Of a stretch of 64,000 nt of DNA, positions 1 to 8,621 are shown piece after piece. Both the position numbers and the translations under genes were made by a program. The stretch lies in contig OY762275.1 of the NCBI GenBank assembly GCA_963665505.1, positions 1,426,001 through 1,490,000 of the forward strand, given 5' to 3'. The notes beneath the pieces are model-generated. The model had not been told where the DNA came from and did not search any database. It saw only the letters and a program-made list of their open reading frames with translations. The stretch is from QANA01 sp963665505. Lineage in GTDB: Bacteria > Bacillota > Clostridia > Christensenellales > Christensenellaceae. Numbering within the stretch: the first letter of the stretch is position 1; each line of letters begins with the position of its first letter.

Positions 1-60
1 AACATCATTTCCTATCGGAGTGATCGCCCCCATGCCGGTTATGACAACTCTTTTCATCAT
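1..60 (-). CDS. fabF: 3-oxoacyl-ACP synthase II, N-terminus only
   Basis: Only the first 20 codons are inside the window; they read MMKRVVITGMGAITPIGNDV, the conserved amino end of FabF (KAS II), which elongates acyl-ACP by condensation with malonyl-ACP. The start is the ATG at 60 or the second ATG at 57. It follows fabG by 8 nt on the same strand, so it is the next gene of the fatty acid operon. The catalytic Cys-His-His lies outside the window. Confidence 0.85.
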   Translation of the reverse strand, partial: MMKRVVITGMGAITPIGNDV

Positions 61-68
61 ATTCTCCT

Positions 69-803
69 TCACATAGCAAGGCCGCCGTCTACCCGTATGA
101 TTTCACCGGTGATATAATCGGAACAATCTCCGGCCAGAAACGCCACCAACTCGGCAACGTCATCCGGGGTCCCTGCTCGACCAAGAGGGATATTGTTTAG
201 ATGCGGACTATCGTTCTCTATGGACTTGGTCATATCGGTCGTGATAAACCCGGGCGCGACCGCATTGCAGCATATATTCCGCTTGGCAAGCTCCCGGGCG
301 ACGGCTTTGGTAAGGCCGATAAGCCCGGCTTTGGAAGCGGCATAATTCGTTTGTCCCGCATTGCCCGTTAACCCCACGATCGAAGCGATGTTGATAATCT
401 TTCCCTTGTGTTTTTTCAAAAAACCGGGTGCGCAATGCTTGATCATATGAAAGGCGCCTTTTAAATTCGTATCCAGTACGGCGTCGTACTGTTCTTCCTT
501 CAGGGAGAATATAAGGCCATCTCTGGTTATGCCCGCATTGTTTACCAGGATATCCGCATACCCAAAAACCTGTACGATCTCCCGCACGGTTTCTTTCGTT
601 GCGTTAAAATCGCGCACATCACAACAAAAAGCCGCTGCTTTGACACCCATATTTTCCGCTTCTTTGCACACTTCTTTTGCTTTTTCTTCATTTGCGGTAT
701 AAATGACCGCGATATCGGCACCATAAAATGCCAGCTTCAAAGCGATCGCCCTGCCGATCCCGCGGGAACCGCCGGTTATGATCGCCACTTTTCCTTCAAG
801 CAT
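69..803 (-). CDS. fabG: 3-oxoacyl-ACP reductase
   Basis: A 244-residue short-chain dehydrogenase, the usual FabG length. It reduces 3-oxoacyl-ACP with NADPH in the elongation cycle. The N-terminal cofactor loop GGSRGIGRA, the NNAG motif, the catalytic Ser (NIAS) and the YAASK Tyr/Lys pair are all present, and the C-terminus DYITGEIIRVDGGLAM is typical. Its start overlaps the end of fabD by 8 nt, which suggests translational coupling. The operon context (fabH, acp, fabK, fabD, fabF) makes FabG more likely than another SDR. Confidence 0.96.
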   Translation of the reverse strand: MLEGKVAIITGGSRGIGRAIALKLAFYGADIAVIYTANEEKAKEVCKEAENMGVKAAAFCCDVRDFNATKETVREIVQVFGYADILVNNAGITRDGLIFSLKEEQYDAVLDTNLKGAFHMIKHCAPGFLKKHKGKIINIASIVGLTGNAGQTNYAASKAGLIGLTKAVARELAKRNICCNAVAPGFITTDMTKSIENDSPHLNNIPLGRAGTPDDVAELVAFLAGDCSDYITGEIIRVDGGLAM

Positions 804-1716
804 TCCTTTTTACCTCGGTAAGAGTTTTCTGCAGGCTCTCCCAGTCTTCCACGGCATATGTCCTGACTGCACCCGAAATTTTGGAAATGAGCTTGCTCAA
901 GATCTTTTTCGCGCCCACCTCGACAAACAACTCCGCACCGTCGGCTATCATGTTTTCTACCGTCATTTGCCAGCGGACAGGATTCTGTATTTGCTGCACC
1001 AAAAGATATGCCGCACTTTCTGCGTAAGGTCTTGCCGTAAAATTGGAATAGAGGGGGATCCGGGGCTGGGAAAACGGGACATCTGCCAGTACTTTTGCAA
1101 ATTTGTCCGCTGCTTCCTTCATAAAGGGAGAATGGAATCCGCCGTTCACATTTAAAAACAGCCCTTTCCCTCCCGCAGCCTGGATGTCTGCCTGGAAATC
1201 GTGCAGTTGCTCTTTGCTGCCTGCGACTACCAACTGTCCCGGGCAATTATAATTGACCGGATAGACTTTCGGGTATTTCCGGCAAAGCTCTTCCACCGTC
1301 GCATTTTCCAGCTTCAAGACGGCCAACATCGTGCTGTCCGTATTTTCCGCCGCCGTCTGCATCAAGGCACCGCGCCGGCATACGATACGGAAACCGTCTT
1401 TTAAATCGGTCGCACCCGATACGGTCAGGGCGGCCACTTCCCCTAAAGAGAATCCCGCCAGCATATCCGGCACGACCCCCGCTTCCATCAGGGCATACGC
1501 CGCAGCAAGATCCGCACAATACAAACAAGGTTGTGTATTTTCGGTCTGGGAAAGTTCTTCTTGCGAGCCAAAAAAGCATTGTGCAGACGTACCCGGCCGC
1601 AAAGAATCGGCTATCTCAAAAACCTTTTTCGCAGAAGCGCTGTGTTCGGCTAAACTGCGGCCCATCCCACTATACTGCGCACCCTGTCCCGGAAAGACAA
1701 AGGCTATTTTACCCAT
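796..1716 (-). CDS. fabD: malonyl-CoA:ACP transacylase
   Basis: FabD (306 aa) moves malonyl groups from CoA to ACP. The start is the ATG at 1716, giving MGKIAFVFPGQGAQYSGMG, the family's canonical opening; the reading frame stays open upstream but that part has no family similarity. The nucleophile is Ser90 in GFSLGE, and the catalytic His lies in GGFHSPFM. It overlaps the end of fabK by 13 nt and fabG by 8 nt, as in tightly packed clostridial fab operons. Confidence 0.95.
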   Translation of the reverse strand: MGKIAFVFPGQGAQYSGMGRSLAEHSASAKKVFEIADSLRPGTSAQCFFGSQEELSQTENTQPCLYCADLAAAYALMEAGVVPDMLAGFSLGEVAALTVSGATDLKDGFRIVCRRGALMQTAAENTDSTMLAVLKLENATVEELCRKYPKVYPVNYNCPGQLVVAGSKEQLHDFQADIQAAGGKGLFLNVNGGFHSPFMKEAADKFAKVLADVPFSQPRIPLYSNFTARPYAESAAYLLVQQIQNPVRWQMTVENMIADGAELFVEVGAKKILSKLISKISGAVRTYAVEDWESLQKTLTEVKRNA

Positions 1717-2648
1717 TTCCCGGTTCCACCCAAAACATGCTCGGCCTCTGCAAAAATCTCCCGGATGATCTCGGCCGCCGGTTGTTCCTTCTTCACCAAA
1801 CCGGCAATCTGTCCGCAAAGGAAACAACCGTTTTCTTCGTCTCCCTCAACAGCCGCGAGGCGCAGTGCCCCCACACCCAGGGCTTCCAGTTTCTCGTCGG
1901 AAATATCGGAATATTCAGCCTTGGCATACTTCCTTGAAAAAACCGTTTTCAGGCTACGCACCGGATGCCCCAGACGTTTGCCCGTAGTGATAGTAGCGGT
2001 ATCGTTTGCATTTAATATCTTATTTTTATAATTCCTATGCACAGTGCATTCTTTCGCTACCAAGAAACGGGTTCCCAACTGAACTCCCTGCGCGCCCAGC
2101 ATGAACGACGCAGCGACACCTCTGCCATCGGCGATCCCTCCGGCTGCAATCACCGGTAAGTCCGTGGCATCACATACTTGCGGAACCAGGCAAATCGTCG
2201 TGATCTCACCTATATGGCCGCCGCTTTCCCCCCCTTCCGCAATGACTGCGGAAGCACCTGCGCGCGTTACCAGTTTTGCCATGGCCACAGAGGGAATGAC
2301 CGGAATGACCTTGATCCCCGCGGAAAGCCATTTTTTCATGTATTTGCTTGGGTTTCCCGCCCCTGTCGTAACGACCGGCACTCTTTCTTCCACCACAGTT
2401 TGTGCCACCGTATCGGCATGCGGACTCATCAGCATAATATTTACGCCAAAGGGTTTATCCGTATGTTCCCGCGCGATTGCAATCTGCTTTCTTAAATACG
2501 CTTCATCCGCATTCATTGCGGAGATGATCCCCAACCCGCCACCATTGGATACGGCAGCCGCAAGTTCCCCATCGGCTATCCATGCCATCCCACCCTGGAA
2601 AATCGGGTATTCGATCCCTAAAAGTTCACAAATCGGAGTTTTTATCAT
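1704..2648 (-). CDS. fabK: enoyl-ACP reductase II (FMN-dependent)
   Basis: A 314-residue TIM-barrel flavoprotein of the FabK/nitronate monooxygenase family. It performs the last reduction of each elongation round with NAD(P)H and FMN. It opens with a typical IEYPIFQGGMAWIADGELAAAVSNGGGLG and contains the internal GGESGGHIG and IAAGGIADG phosphate-binding loops. Its place between acpP and fabD supports FabK rather than a free-standing nitronate monooxygenase. No FabI is seen here. FabK enzymes are known to be insensitive to triclosan; that is family knowledge, not shown here. Confidence 0.94.
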   Translation of the reverse strand: MIKTPICELLGIEYPIFQGGMAWIADGELAAAVSNGGGLGIISAMNADEAYLRKQIAIAREHTDKPFGVNIMLMSPHADTVAQTVVEERVPVVTTGAGNPSKYMKKWLSAGIKVIPVIPSVAMAKLVTRAGASAVIAEGGESGGHIGEITTICLVPQVCDATDLPVIAAGGIADGRGVAASFMLGAQGVQLGTRFLVAKECTVHRNYKNKILNANDTATITTGKRLGHPVRSLKTVFSRKYAKAEYSDISDEKLEALGVGALRLAAVEGDEENGCFLCGQIAGLVKKEQPAAEIIREIFAEAEHVLGGTGKWVK

Positions 2649-2654
2649 ATGCTA

Positions 2655-2876
2655 TCAACTCACTTTGCTTTGCACAAAACCAAAAAAATCTCCCACTGTC
2701 TCCAACTTTTCTTCCAGTTCCAGCTCCACGCCCAACTTCTCTTCCAGCTCCATGATCATTTCCACCGTTTCGAGAGAGTCGATCCCCAGAGATTCAAACG
2801 TGGTTTCCTGTTTGATACTGGAAACATCCGTTTCAATATGCTCTGCGATCAGAGTGGCAAGTTCTCCAAATTCCAT
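2655..2876 (-). CDS. acpP: acyl carrier protein
   Basis: A 73-residue acidic, helical protein with the attachment motif GIDSLETVEM, whose Ser takes the 4'-phosphopantetheine arm. A clear ribosome site (AGGAGG) precedes the ATG. It carries the growing acyl chain between the enzymes of this operon and sits between fabH and fabK with only 6 nt to fabK. Confidence 0.95.
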   Translation of the reverse strand: MEFGELATLIAEHIETDVSSIKQETTFESLGIDSLETVEMIMELEEKLGVELELEEKLETVGDFFGFVQSKVS

Positions 2877-2970
2877 TCTTCATTTCCTCCTGTTCATCAC
2901 AAAATTATACAGTAAACCCGTTTTTTTAGCTATACGGGCCATACGTATCGCAAAAAATCAATTTTACCAT

Positions 2971-3924
2971 TTACCACCTAAGAATACAGGCAGCGCTGGA
3001 AAGGCCTCCGCCAAAAGCACAAAGCGCTATATAGCTGTTTCTTGTCAATTTACCTGCACGGTTCAATTCGTCGATCGCCAAAGGAATGCTTGCGGCAGAA
3101 GTATTTCCATATTTTTCAATATTCACAAAAAAACGCTCCATCGGCATGTGCAGGCGTGCCGCCGCTGCCTGGATGATACGGATATTCGCCTGATGCGGCA
3201 CAATGACGGAAAGATCCGTGTCTTCCAGCCCCGCATCCGTCAGAACATCTTTTAAGTCCTGGCACAAAGCGTTTACCGCAAATTTATAGGTCTCCGGCCC
3301 ATTCATGTAAACATGCGGTTCGGGCACTTCATTTTTATAGTAGGGAGATTCCCCTGCATAATTGGGAATTTTTATCAATTCATCTCCCCCTTTCGTATGG
3401 AGCTTGGAGGTGATATACGCATCCCCTTCTCCCAACAATAACGCACCTGCCCCATCTCCGAAGATAACACAAGTACTCCGATCTGTCCAGTCTATTAAGC
3501 GACTCATCCGCTCCGCCCCGATGACCAGCATCTTTTTTACTTTTCTTCTGGCAAAAAATCCAGCGGCCGTATCCAGTGCAAAAAGGAATCCGCTGCAGGC
3601 TGCGTTTATGTCCATGGCCGGGCAGGAAACCCCAAGATACTTTTGTACCATGCAGGCAACAGCAGGAGACGCATCTTCTCCGCTGACAGTCGCGCAAAGA
3701 ATCATATCCAGTTCCCCGGGGTCGGTATCCCCATTCTCCAATGCCCTTACCGCCGCCTGGTACGCCAGATCCGCAGTGGTCTCCGTCGTACAGACATGGC
3801 GCTCCACGATCCCCACACGTTTTCGTATCCATTCATCCGAAGTATCCAAAAATTTCGAAAGCGCATCGTTTGTAACACTAAAAGGCGGAACAAAACTTCC
3901 CGTCCCCAACACCTTAAAATTCAT
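2971..3924 (-). CDS. fabH: 3-oxoacyl-ACP synthase III
   Basis: KAS III (317 aa) starts fatty acid synthesis by condensing an acyl-CoA primer with malonyl-ACP. The catalytic triad is visible: Cys near residue 110 (INAACSGFLFAL), His in VPHQANIRI and Asn in YGNTSAASIP. A GTG at 3927 could also serve as start, but the ATG at 3924 has the better spacing (7 nt) from a GGAG site. The fabT stop lies directly upstream, so the two genes are co-transcribed and probably coupled. Confidence 0.95.
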   Translation of the reverse strand: MNFKVLGTGSFVPPFSVTNDALSKFLDTSDEWIRKRVGIVERHVCTTETTADLAYQAAVRALENGDTDPGELDMILCATVSGEDASPAVACMVQKYLGVSCPAMDINAACSGFLFALDTAAGFFARRKVKKMLVIGAERMSRLIDWTDRSTCVIFGDGAGALLLGEGDAYITSKLHTKGGDELIKIPNYAGESPYYKNEVPEPHVYMNGPETYKFAVNALCQDLKDVLTDAGLEDTDLSVIVPHQANIRIIQAAAARLHMPMERFFVNIEKYGNTSAASIPLAIDELNRAGKLTRNSYIALCAFGGGLSSAACILRW

Positions 3925-3926
3925 CA

Positions 3927-4379
3927 CTAAGCTCCAATACTCTTTTTAAAATATTCATTCAATTTATCGATTGCCCGCAACAGGCAGTTTTTTTCTTCCG
4001 GGGAAAACGTATTGTCGATCTCCTGCACCATATTTCTGTGATAATACCTGTGCAGCACATTGATCCGCTCCCCTTCCTTCGTCAGGCAGGCCCGCACCAC
4101 TCTTCCATCGTGTTTGCAATCCACTTTCTCCAGATAGCCTTTTCTGGTCAATTTATTGACGGCTATGGTCGCCGAAGGACGGGTTATGTTTAGTTGATCC
4201 GCCAGTGCACTTATGGGAATCCCGGTACCCCCTGCATCTCCGACTTTTTCAATCAGATGCATTTCGTTGATAGACAGGTTGATTTTGCTCTTGTTTTTCA
4301 AAGATACTTCTTCGACCCGCAGGATATTGTAATAAACCTCAACCAGTATATGATTCAGCGCCGCGGAAAAATCATCCAT
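3927..4379 (-). CDS. fabT: MarR-family regulator of fatty acid synthesis (FabT-like)
   Basis: A 150-residue winged-helix MarR protein. The DNA-reading region (ISALADQLNITRPSATIAVNKLTRKGYL, about residues 58-85) and the wing with DGR are clear. It is the first gene of the fab operon, directly before fabH, the position of FabT in Firmicutes. FabT is known to repress fab genes, with acyl-ACP as corepressor. The palindrome on its own promoter (4411-4433) is a likely binding site, so autoregulation is inferred. Confidence 0.88.
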   Translation of the reverse strand: MDDFSAALNHILVEVYYNILRVEEVSLKNKSKINLSINEMHLIEKVGDAGGTGIPISALADQLNITRPSATIAVNKLTRKGYLEKVDCKHDGRVVRACLTKEGERINVLHRYYHRNMVQEIDNTFSPEEKNCLLRAIDKLNEYFKKSIGA

Positions 4380-4410
4380 ACAGACCCTTATCCCTCCTTT
4401 CTATTTTAAT

Positions 4411-4453
4411 AGTTAGTCTAACTAATTAGACTATAAATCCCTTTGCTTGTCAA
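4411..4453 (-). promoter_or_regulatory. fab operon promoter with overlapping palindromic operator
   Basis: Reading the minus strand, a -35 TTGACA (4448-4453) is followed after exactly 17 nt by a -10 TCTAAT (4425-4430). Two overlapping inverted repeats cover the -10 and start region: TAGTCTAA-CTAA-TTAGACTA at 4414-4433 (perfect 8-bp arms) and AGTTAG-T-CTAACT at 4411-4423. A MarR dimer bound here would block RNA polymerase. An AAAGGAGGG site follows before the fabT start. Confidence 0.85.
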
Positions 4454-4531
4454 GTCCGCTCCGCGGCGTCTTCCCTCCCCCAATTCCAGATAAAGACCCG
4501 CGTAGGAGAATTTTCGGGCATTCCCTCTAAA

Positions 4532-4566
4532 TAAAAATAAAAACAAAGAAAAATTCCTTTGTTTTT
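4532..4566 (-). terminator. terminator of the polyamine operon
   Basis: A perfect 10-bp stem (AAAAACAAAG at 4539-4548, CTTTGTTTTT at 4557-4566) with an 8-nt loop. Read on the minus strand it is followed by a T-rich tract (TTTTTATTTTTAT). The stem overlaps the stop codon of the last gene, nspC. All pairs but two are A-T, so it is a weak-looking stem helped by the T tract. Confidence 0.75.
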
Positions 4567-5695
4567 ATGATAAGCGGCGTTTGAATTCTCCATAATCGAA
4601 TGTGCGCACCAGCTTATTCTCCCCTTCTTTGGTATGGATCGCGATCGCCGGCAGAGGCATTCCGTTGAACGTATTGTTCTTGACCATCGTGTAGTGCGCC
4701 ATATCCGGAAAAACCAGTTTGTCCCCGGCCTGCAGGGGCCGGGCAAAGGAATAGTCTCCGATAATGTCGCCCGCCAGACACGTAGGGCCGGCAAGACGGT
4801 ACGTATAGGGCTGCTTACCAGGCTGTGCGGCACCGATGATTTCCGGGCGGTACGGCATTTCAAGCACATCCGGCATATGGCAGGCGGCGGAAGTATCCAA
4901 AATAGCGATATCCATCCCGTTGTACACCGTATCCAATACGCTGCTTACCAAGAACCCAGCATTGAGCACGACCGCTTCCCCCGGTTCCAGATACACGCAG
5001 ACTCCATAAGTCTCCCGTATACGCAAAAGTTCGCGGACCAGGGCTTCTCTATCATAGTCCTCCCGCGTAATATGATGTCCGCCGCCCAGGTTCAGCCACT
5101 GCATCTTCTTCATATACGCGCCAAAGGTTTCCTCGGCTGCACGGAAAGTGGCGATCAGCGCATCTGCATTCTGCTCACACAACGTATGCATATGCAACCC
5201 GGTTATCCCCTGCAATGCCTCCGGCCGGAAGTTTTCTATCGTAATCCCCAGGCGCGAAAAAGGCGCGCAGGGATCATAGATCGCATGCGCCTGTGTGGAG
5301 CAAGCGGGATTGATGCGCAGGCCGCAGGAACAGCCCGCCTCCAGCGCCTGCTTTCCAAAGCACTCCCACTGCGCAAAAGAATTGAAGATGATATGCCCGC
5401 ACAGATGCGTGAGTTCTTCAAAATCTTCTTCTTTGTAGGCGGGAGAATATACATGCCCTTCGCCCCCGAACGCTTCCGCCCCCAAGCGCGCCTCATACAG
5501 TCCGCTGGATGCCGTACCGCAAAGATAGCGTGCGATCAGCGGATACAGGCTGAACATGGAAAAGGCTTTTTGCGCCAGCAGGATCTTGCACCCGCTTTGT
5601 CGCATCACAGACCGGAGTATCTCCAGATTTTTTATCAGCCTGCCTTCCTCTACGACATAACAGGGCGTAGGCAGATCGTAAAACCAATTTTCCAT
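4565..5695 (-). CDS. nspC: carboxynorspermidine/carboxyspermidine decarboxylase
   Basis: A 376-residue PLP enzyme of the alanine-racemase-fold decarboxylase group. It decarboxylates carboxyspermidine (or carboxynorspermidine) to the free polyamine. The start is MENWFYDLPTPCYVVEEG at 5695; the PLP lysine lies in ILLAQKAFSMFS, and the conserved NLGGGHHIT, DTSAACHMPDVLEMPYRP and CLAGD motifs follow. Its ATG shares one base with the stop of the dehydrogenase gene. The frame continues upstream, but that extension is only the antisense of nothing conserved and is rejected. Confidence 0.93.
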   Translation of the reverse strand: MENWFYDLPTPCYVVEEGRLIKNLEILRSVMRQSGCKILLAQKAFSMFSLYPLIARYLCGTASSGLYEARLGAEAFGGEGHVYSPAYKEEDFEELTHLCGHIIFNSFAQWECFGKQALEAGCSCGLRINPACSTQAHAIYDPCAPFSRLGITIENFRPEALQGITGLHMHTLCEQNADALIATFRAAEETFGAYMKKMQWLNLGGGHHITREDYDREALVRELLRIRETYGVCVYLEPGEAVVLNAGFLVSSVLDTVYNGMDIAILDTSAACHMPDVLEMPYRPEIIGAAQPGKQPYTYRLAGPTCLAGDIIGDYSFARPLQAGDKLVFPDMAHYTMVKNNTFNGMPLPAIAIHTKEGENKLVRTFDYGEFKRRLS

Positions 5696-6894
5696 CAGTC
5701 TACCAACACAGGATTGAAGTTTTCTTTCCAGGGCAGGCCCCATTGATTCAATGCATCCATAAAAGGATCCGGATCGAATTCTTCTATATTGAAGACGCCC
5801 GCGCCTTTCCACGTACCCGTTAGCAACATCATCGCGCCGATCATTGCGGGTACGCCGGTGGTATAGCTGATGGCCTGGCTGCCTACCTCGCGGTAAGAGG
5901 CCTGATGATCGCATACGTTGTAAACGTAATACGTCCGCGGCTTCCCATCCTTGTTCCCTTTAAATATGCAGCCGATGTTCGTTTTGCCCACCGTACGCGG
6001 GCCAAGTGTCGCCGGATCCGGCAGCACCGCTTTCAAAAATTGCAGCGGCGCGATCTTTTTGCCTTCGAAGTCGATGGGTTTGATCGATGTCATCCCTACG
6101 TTCTGCAAACACCGCAGATGCGTCAGATAACTTTGCCCGAACGTCATAAAAAACCGGATTCGCTTAATCCCTTTGATGTGCAGCGCCAGGCTTTCCAGTT
6201 CTTCATGGTGCATCAGATACATGTCTTTCCTGCCGACTTCGTCAAAATCATATTCCCTTTTGATCTCCATAGGCTCTGTTTCCACCCATTTCCCGTTTTC
6301 CCAATAGCTCCCTTTGGCGGAAACTTCGCGGATATTGATCTCCGGGTTAAAATTCGTTGCAAACGGGTACCCATGATCGCCGCCATTGCAGTCCAGTATA
6401 TCGATCTCGTGAATCTCATCAAAATAATGTTTCATCGCATAGGCGGAAAAAACCCCCGTCACGCCCGGGTCGAACCCGCTGCCCAAAAGCGCGGCGATGC
6501 CGGCGGCTTTATATCTGTCCCGATAGGCCCATTGCCATTTATATTCGTATTTTGCCGTCTCTTTGGGTTCATAGTTCGCCGTGTCCATATAGTTGGTCCC
6601 GGTGGCCAAACAGGCGTCCATGACCGCAAGGTCCTGGTAAGGCAGCGCCAGATTCATGACGATATCCGGCCTATATGCCCTGATCAGCGCGACCAGCTCG
6701 TCCACATTTTCAGCATCTACCTTGGCCGTGGATATTTTTGTTTTGCTGCCCCGGAGTTTTTCCTTCAGCGCGTCGCATTTGGAAACCGTCCGGCTCGCAA
6801 TGCAGATATCCTGAAACACGTCATGGTTCTGGCAGCATTTCTGGATCGCCACACTGGCCACGCCGCCGCACCCGATAATCAAAGCTCTTCCCAT
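5695..6894 (-). CDS. carboxynorspermidine/carboxyspermidine dehydrogenase
   Basis: A 399-residue member of the saccharopine dehydrogenase family. It starts MGRALIIGCGGVASVAIQKC, the NAD(P)-binding Rossmann motif. In this family the enzyme condenses aspartate beta-semialdehyde with putrescine (or diaminopropane, or spermidine) and reduces the imine. Pairing with nspC directly downstream is the known CASDH-CASDC arrangement. A true lysine-pathway saccharopine dehydrogenase is less likely because all neighbours are polyamine genes. Confidence 0.9.
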   Translation of the reverse strand: MGRALIIGCGGVASVAIQKCCQNHDVFQDICIASRTVSKCDALKEKLRGSKTKISTAKVDAENVDELVALIRAYRPDIVMNLALPYQDLAVMDACLATGTNYMDTANYEPKETAKYEYKWQWAYRDRYKAAGIAALLGSGFDPGVTGVFSAYAMKHYFDEIHEIDILDCNGGDHGYPFATNFNPEINIREVSAKGSYWENGKWVETEPMEIKREYDFDEVGRKDMYLMHHEELESLALHIKGIKRIRFFMTFGQSYLTHLRCLQNVGMTSIKPIDFEGKKIAPLQFLKAVLPDPATLGPRTVGKTNIGCIFKGNKDGKPRTYYVYNVCDHQASYREVGSQAISYTTGVPAMIGAMMLLTGTWKGAGVFNIEEFDPDPFMDALNQWGLPWKENFNPVLVD

Positions 6895-6925
6895 GGTAGT
6901 TTTCTCCTAACATTTGTTGTTCTGT

Positions 6926-7777
6926 TCACACATGCAGCGCCAACAACAGTTCGCGCAATATTTTTAAAGCAACGGCGGTGGATGCCCCGCTCGGGTCATA
7001 CACCGGGCTCAGTTCCACAAGATCGCAGGCCACGATATTTAGCCCACATACGGCATAGACCGCCTGCAGCAACTGCAGAAAGTCCACACCGCCCGGTTCC
7101 GGCGTACCCGTCCCCGGGAATACCGAGGGATCGAGCACATCCAGATCCAGCGTGAAATAGACGGGCCTGCCCTCCAGGTGTCGCACGGTTTTTTCCAGGC
7201 CGGTAAAATCGTACTTCTGCAGATGCACGTGTTCCCTGCTCCACAAAAATTCTTCCCGCGTGCCCGAACGTATGCCGAACTGGAAGATCCGCCCATCGCC
7301 GACGATATCCCATATGCGGCGCAAAACGGTGGCATGCGATAATGTTGCCTCCAGATAATCTTCCCGCAGATCCGTATGGGCATCGAAATGCAGGATGCAC
7401 AGTCCTGGATATTTCCTGGCGGCAGCCCGTACGGCGCCGAGCGTCACCAGATGTTCCCCGCCCAACATGACCGGACGTTTGCCGTCTTCCAGGATACGGG
7501 CAATACGTTCTTCTATCCCCCGCAGGGCTTTGGCGGGATCCCCAAAGCAGAGTTCCAGATCGCCCCCGTCGCAGATCGCATAGTCTTCTATGTCCGCATC
7601 CAGATACGGGCTGTATGTTTCCAGCGCATAAGATTCCGCGCGCATCGTCCGGCTGGCAAAACGCGTGCCCGGGCGGTAGCTTGTCGTGGAATCATACGGC
7701 GCCCCGATCAGGACGGTGTCCGCCGCCTCATAGGGCGTATCACAGCCAAGAAATGTCGCCATGTTCTTCTTCCACAT
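6926..7777 (-). CDS. speB: agmatinase (ureohydrolase)
   Basis: A 283-residue arginase/agmatinase family protein that hydrolyses agmatine to putrescine and urea, or aminopropylagmatine to spermidine in some bacteria. The manganese ligands are visible in GGEH, HFDAHTDL and DLDVLDPS. The first 38 nt overlap the end of speE, in another frame; a second in-frame ATG (7762) would shorten the overlap. Its position after the arginine decarboxylase and speE fits either use of the enzyme. Confidence 0.93.
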   Translation of the reverse strand: MWKKNMATFLGCDTPYEAADTVLIGAPYDSTTSYRPGTRFASRTMRAESYALETYSPYLDADIEDYAICDGGDLELCFGDPAKALRGIEERIARILEDGKRPVMLGGEHLVTLGAVRAAARKYPGLCILHFDAHTDLREDYLEATLSHATVLRRIWDIVGDGRIFQFGIRSGTREEFLWSREHVHLQKYDFTGLEKTVRHLEGRPVYFTLDLDVLDPSVFPGTGTPEPGGVDFLQLLQAVYAVCGLNIVACDLVELSPVYDPSGASTAVALKILRELLLALHV

Positions 7778-8618
7778 CCTTTATCAGATCTTCCACATAG
7801 GTCGGCAGCGCAAAAGCCGCCCGATGCAGATTAGTATTATAATAGCGTGTCTTGATCGCATACCCATCCCACCGCCGCGCATCCAGATGCTGCACAGGGT
7901 GATACTTCTTAGAAGAAAACCCAAACAGCCAGTGCCCGGACGGATATGTCGGGATATGCGCCTGGTACAGCCGGCTCAACGGGAAACTCTGCACGATACG
8001 TTTATGTATTTGGCGCACGGCCAGCGCGTCTTCTTTATAAAAAGGATTTTCGTGCTGATTGACCAGTATCCCGTCTTTTTTGAGCGCTTTATAGCAATTC
8101 CCGTAAAATTCTTTCGTGAAAAGCCCTTCCCCCGGGCCAAACGGGTCGGTGGAATCAACAATGATCACATCATACCGATTATAGCAACCGCGGACAAACC
8201 GGAGCCCATCCTCGTTATGGATAGCCACCCGCTCATCCTCCAGGCTGCAGGTCAGGGTAGGCAGATATTTTTTGCATGCGGAAACAACTTCTTCATCGAT
8301 ATCCACAAGATCTATATGTTTTACACCCTCATATTTGCAAAGTTCCCGAACGGCACCCCCGTCCCCACCGCCGATGATCAGGACATTCTCCGGGTCCGGA
8401 TGCACCGCGAGCGGCACATGCACGATCATTTCATGATAAATGAACTCATCTTTTTCCGTCAGCATGAGATACCCGTCCAGCACAAGCATACGCCCGAATT
8501 CCGGGGAATCGAATATATCGATCCGCTGGAAGTTGCTCCGGGCCGTATACAACTGCCGGTCGATCTCAATGGACAGCCCCACATGAGGCGTATGTTTTTC
8601 GGTAAATACGAGCTGCAT
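7740..8618 (-). CDS. speE: spermidine synthase (aminopropyltransferase)
   Basis: A 292-residue aminopropyltransferase. It moves the aminopropyl group of decarboxylated SAM onto putrescine or a similar amine. The N-terminal beta domain is followed by the GGGDGGAVREL nucleotide loop, VDIDEEVV and the catalytic Asp in DSTDPFGPGEGLF. A 3-nt gap separates it from speA. Substrate choice (putrescine against agmatine) cannot be read from the sequence. Confidence 0.94.
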   Translation of the reverse strand: MQLVFTEKHTPHVGLSIEIDRQLYTARSNFQRIDIFDSPEFGRMLVLDGYLMLTEKDEFIYHEMIVHVPLAVHPDPENVLIIGGGDGGAVRELCKYEGVKHIDLVDIDEEVVSACKKYLPTLTCSLEDERVAIHNEDGLRFVRGCYNRYDVIIVDSTDPFGPGEGLFTKEFYGNCYKALKKDGILVNQHENPFYKEDALAVRQIHKRIVQSFPLSRLYQAHIPTYPSGHWLFGFSSKKYHPVQHLDARRWDGYAIKTRYYNTNLHRAAFALPTYVEDLIKDVEEEHGDISWL

Positions 8619-8621
8619 CGC

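Noticed and set aside
2101..3255. Long plus-strand frame (384 codons) opposite fabK, acpP and fabH
   Set aside because: It runs antisense through three conserved genes, has low-complexity composition (Ser/Ile/Pro) and no ribosome site; it is a mirror of the real codons. The same holds for long plus-strand frames opposite the polyamine, pckG and cysNC genes.
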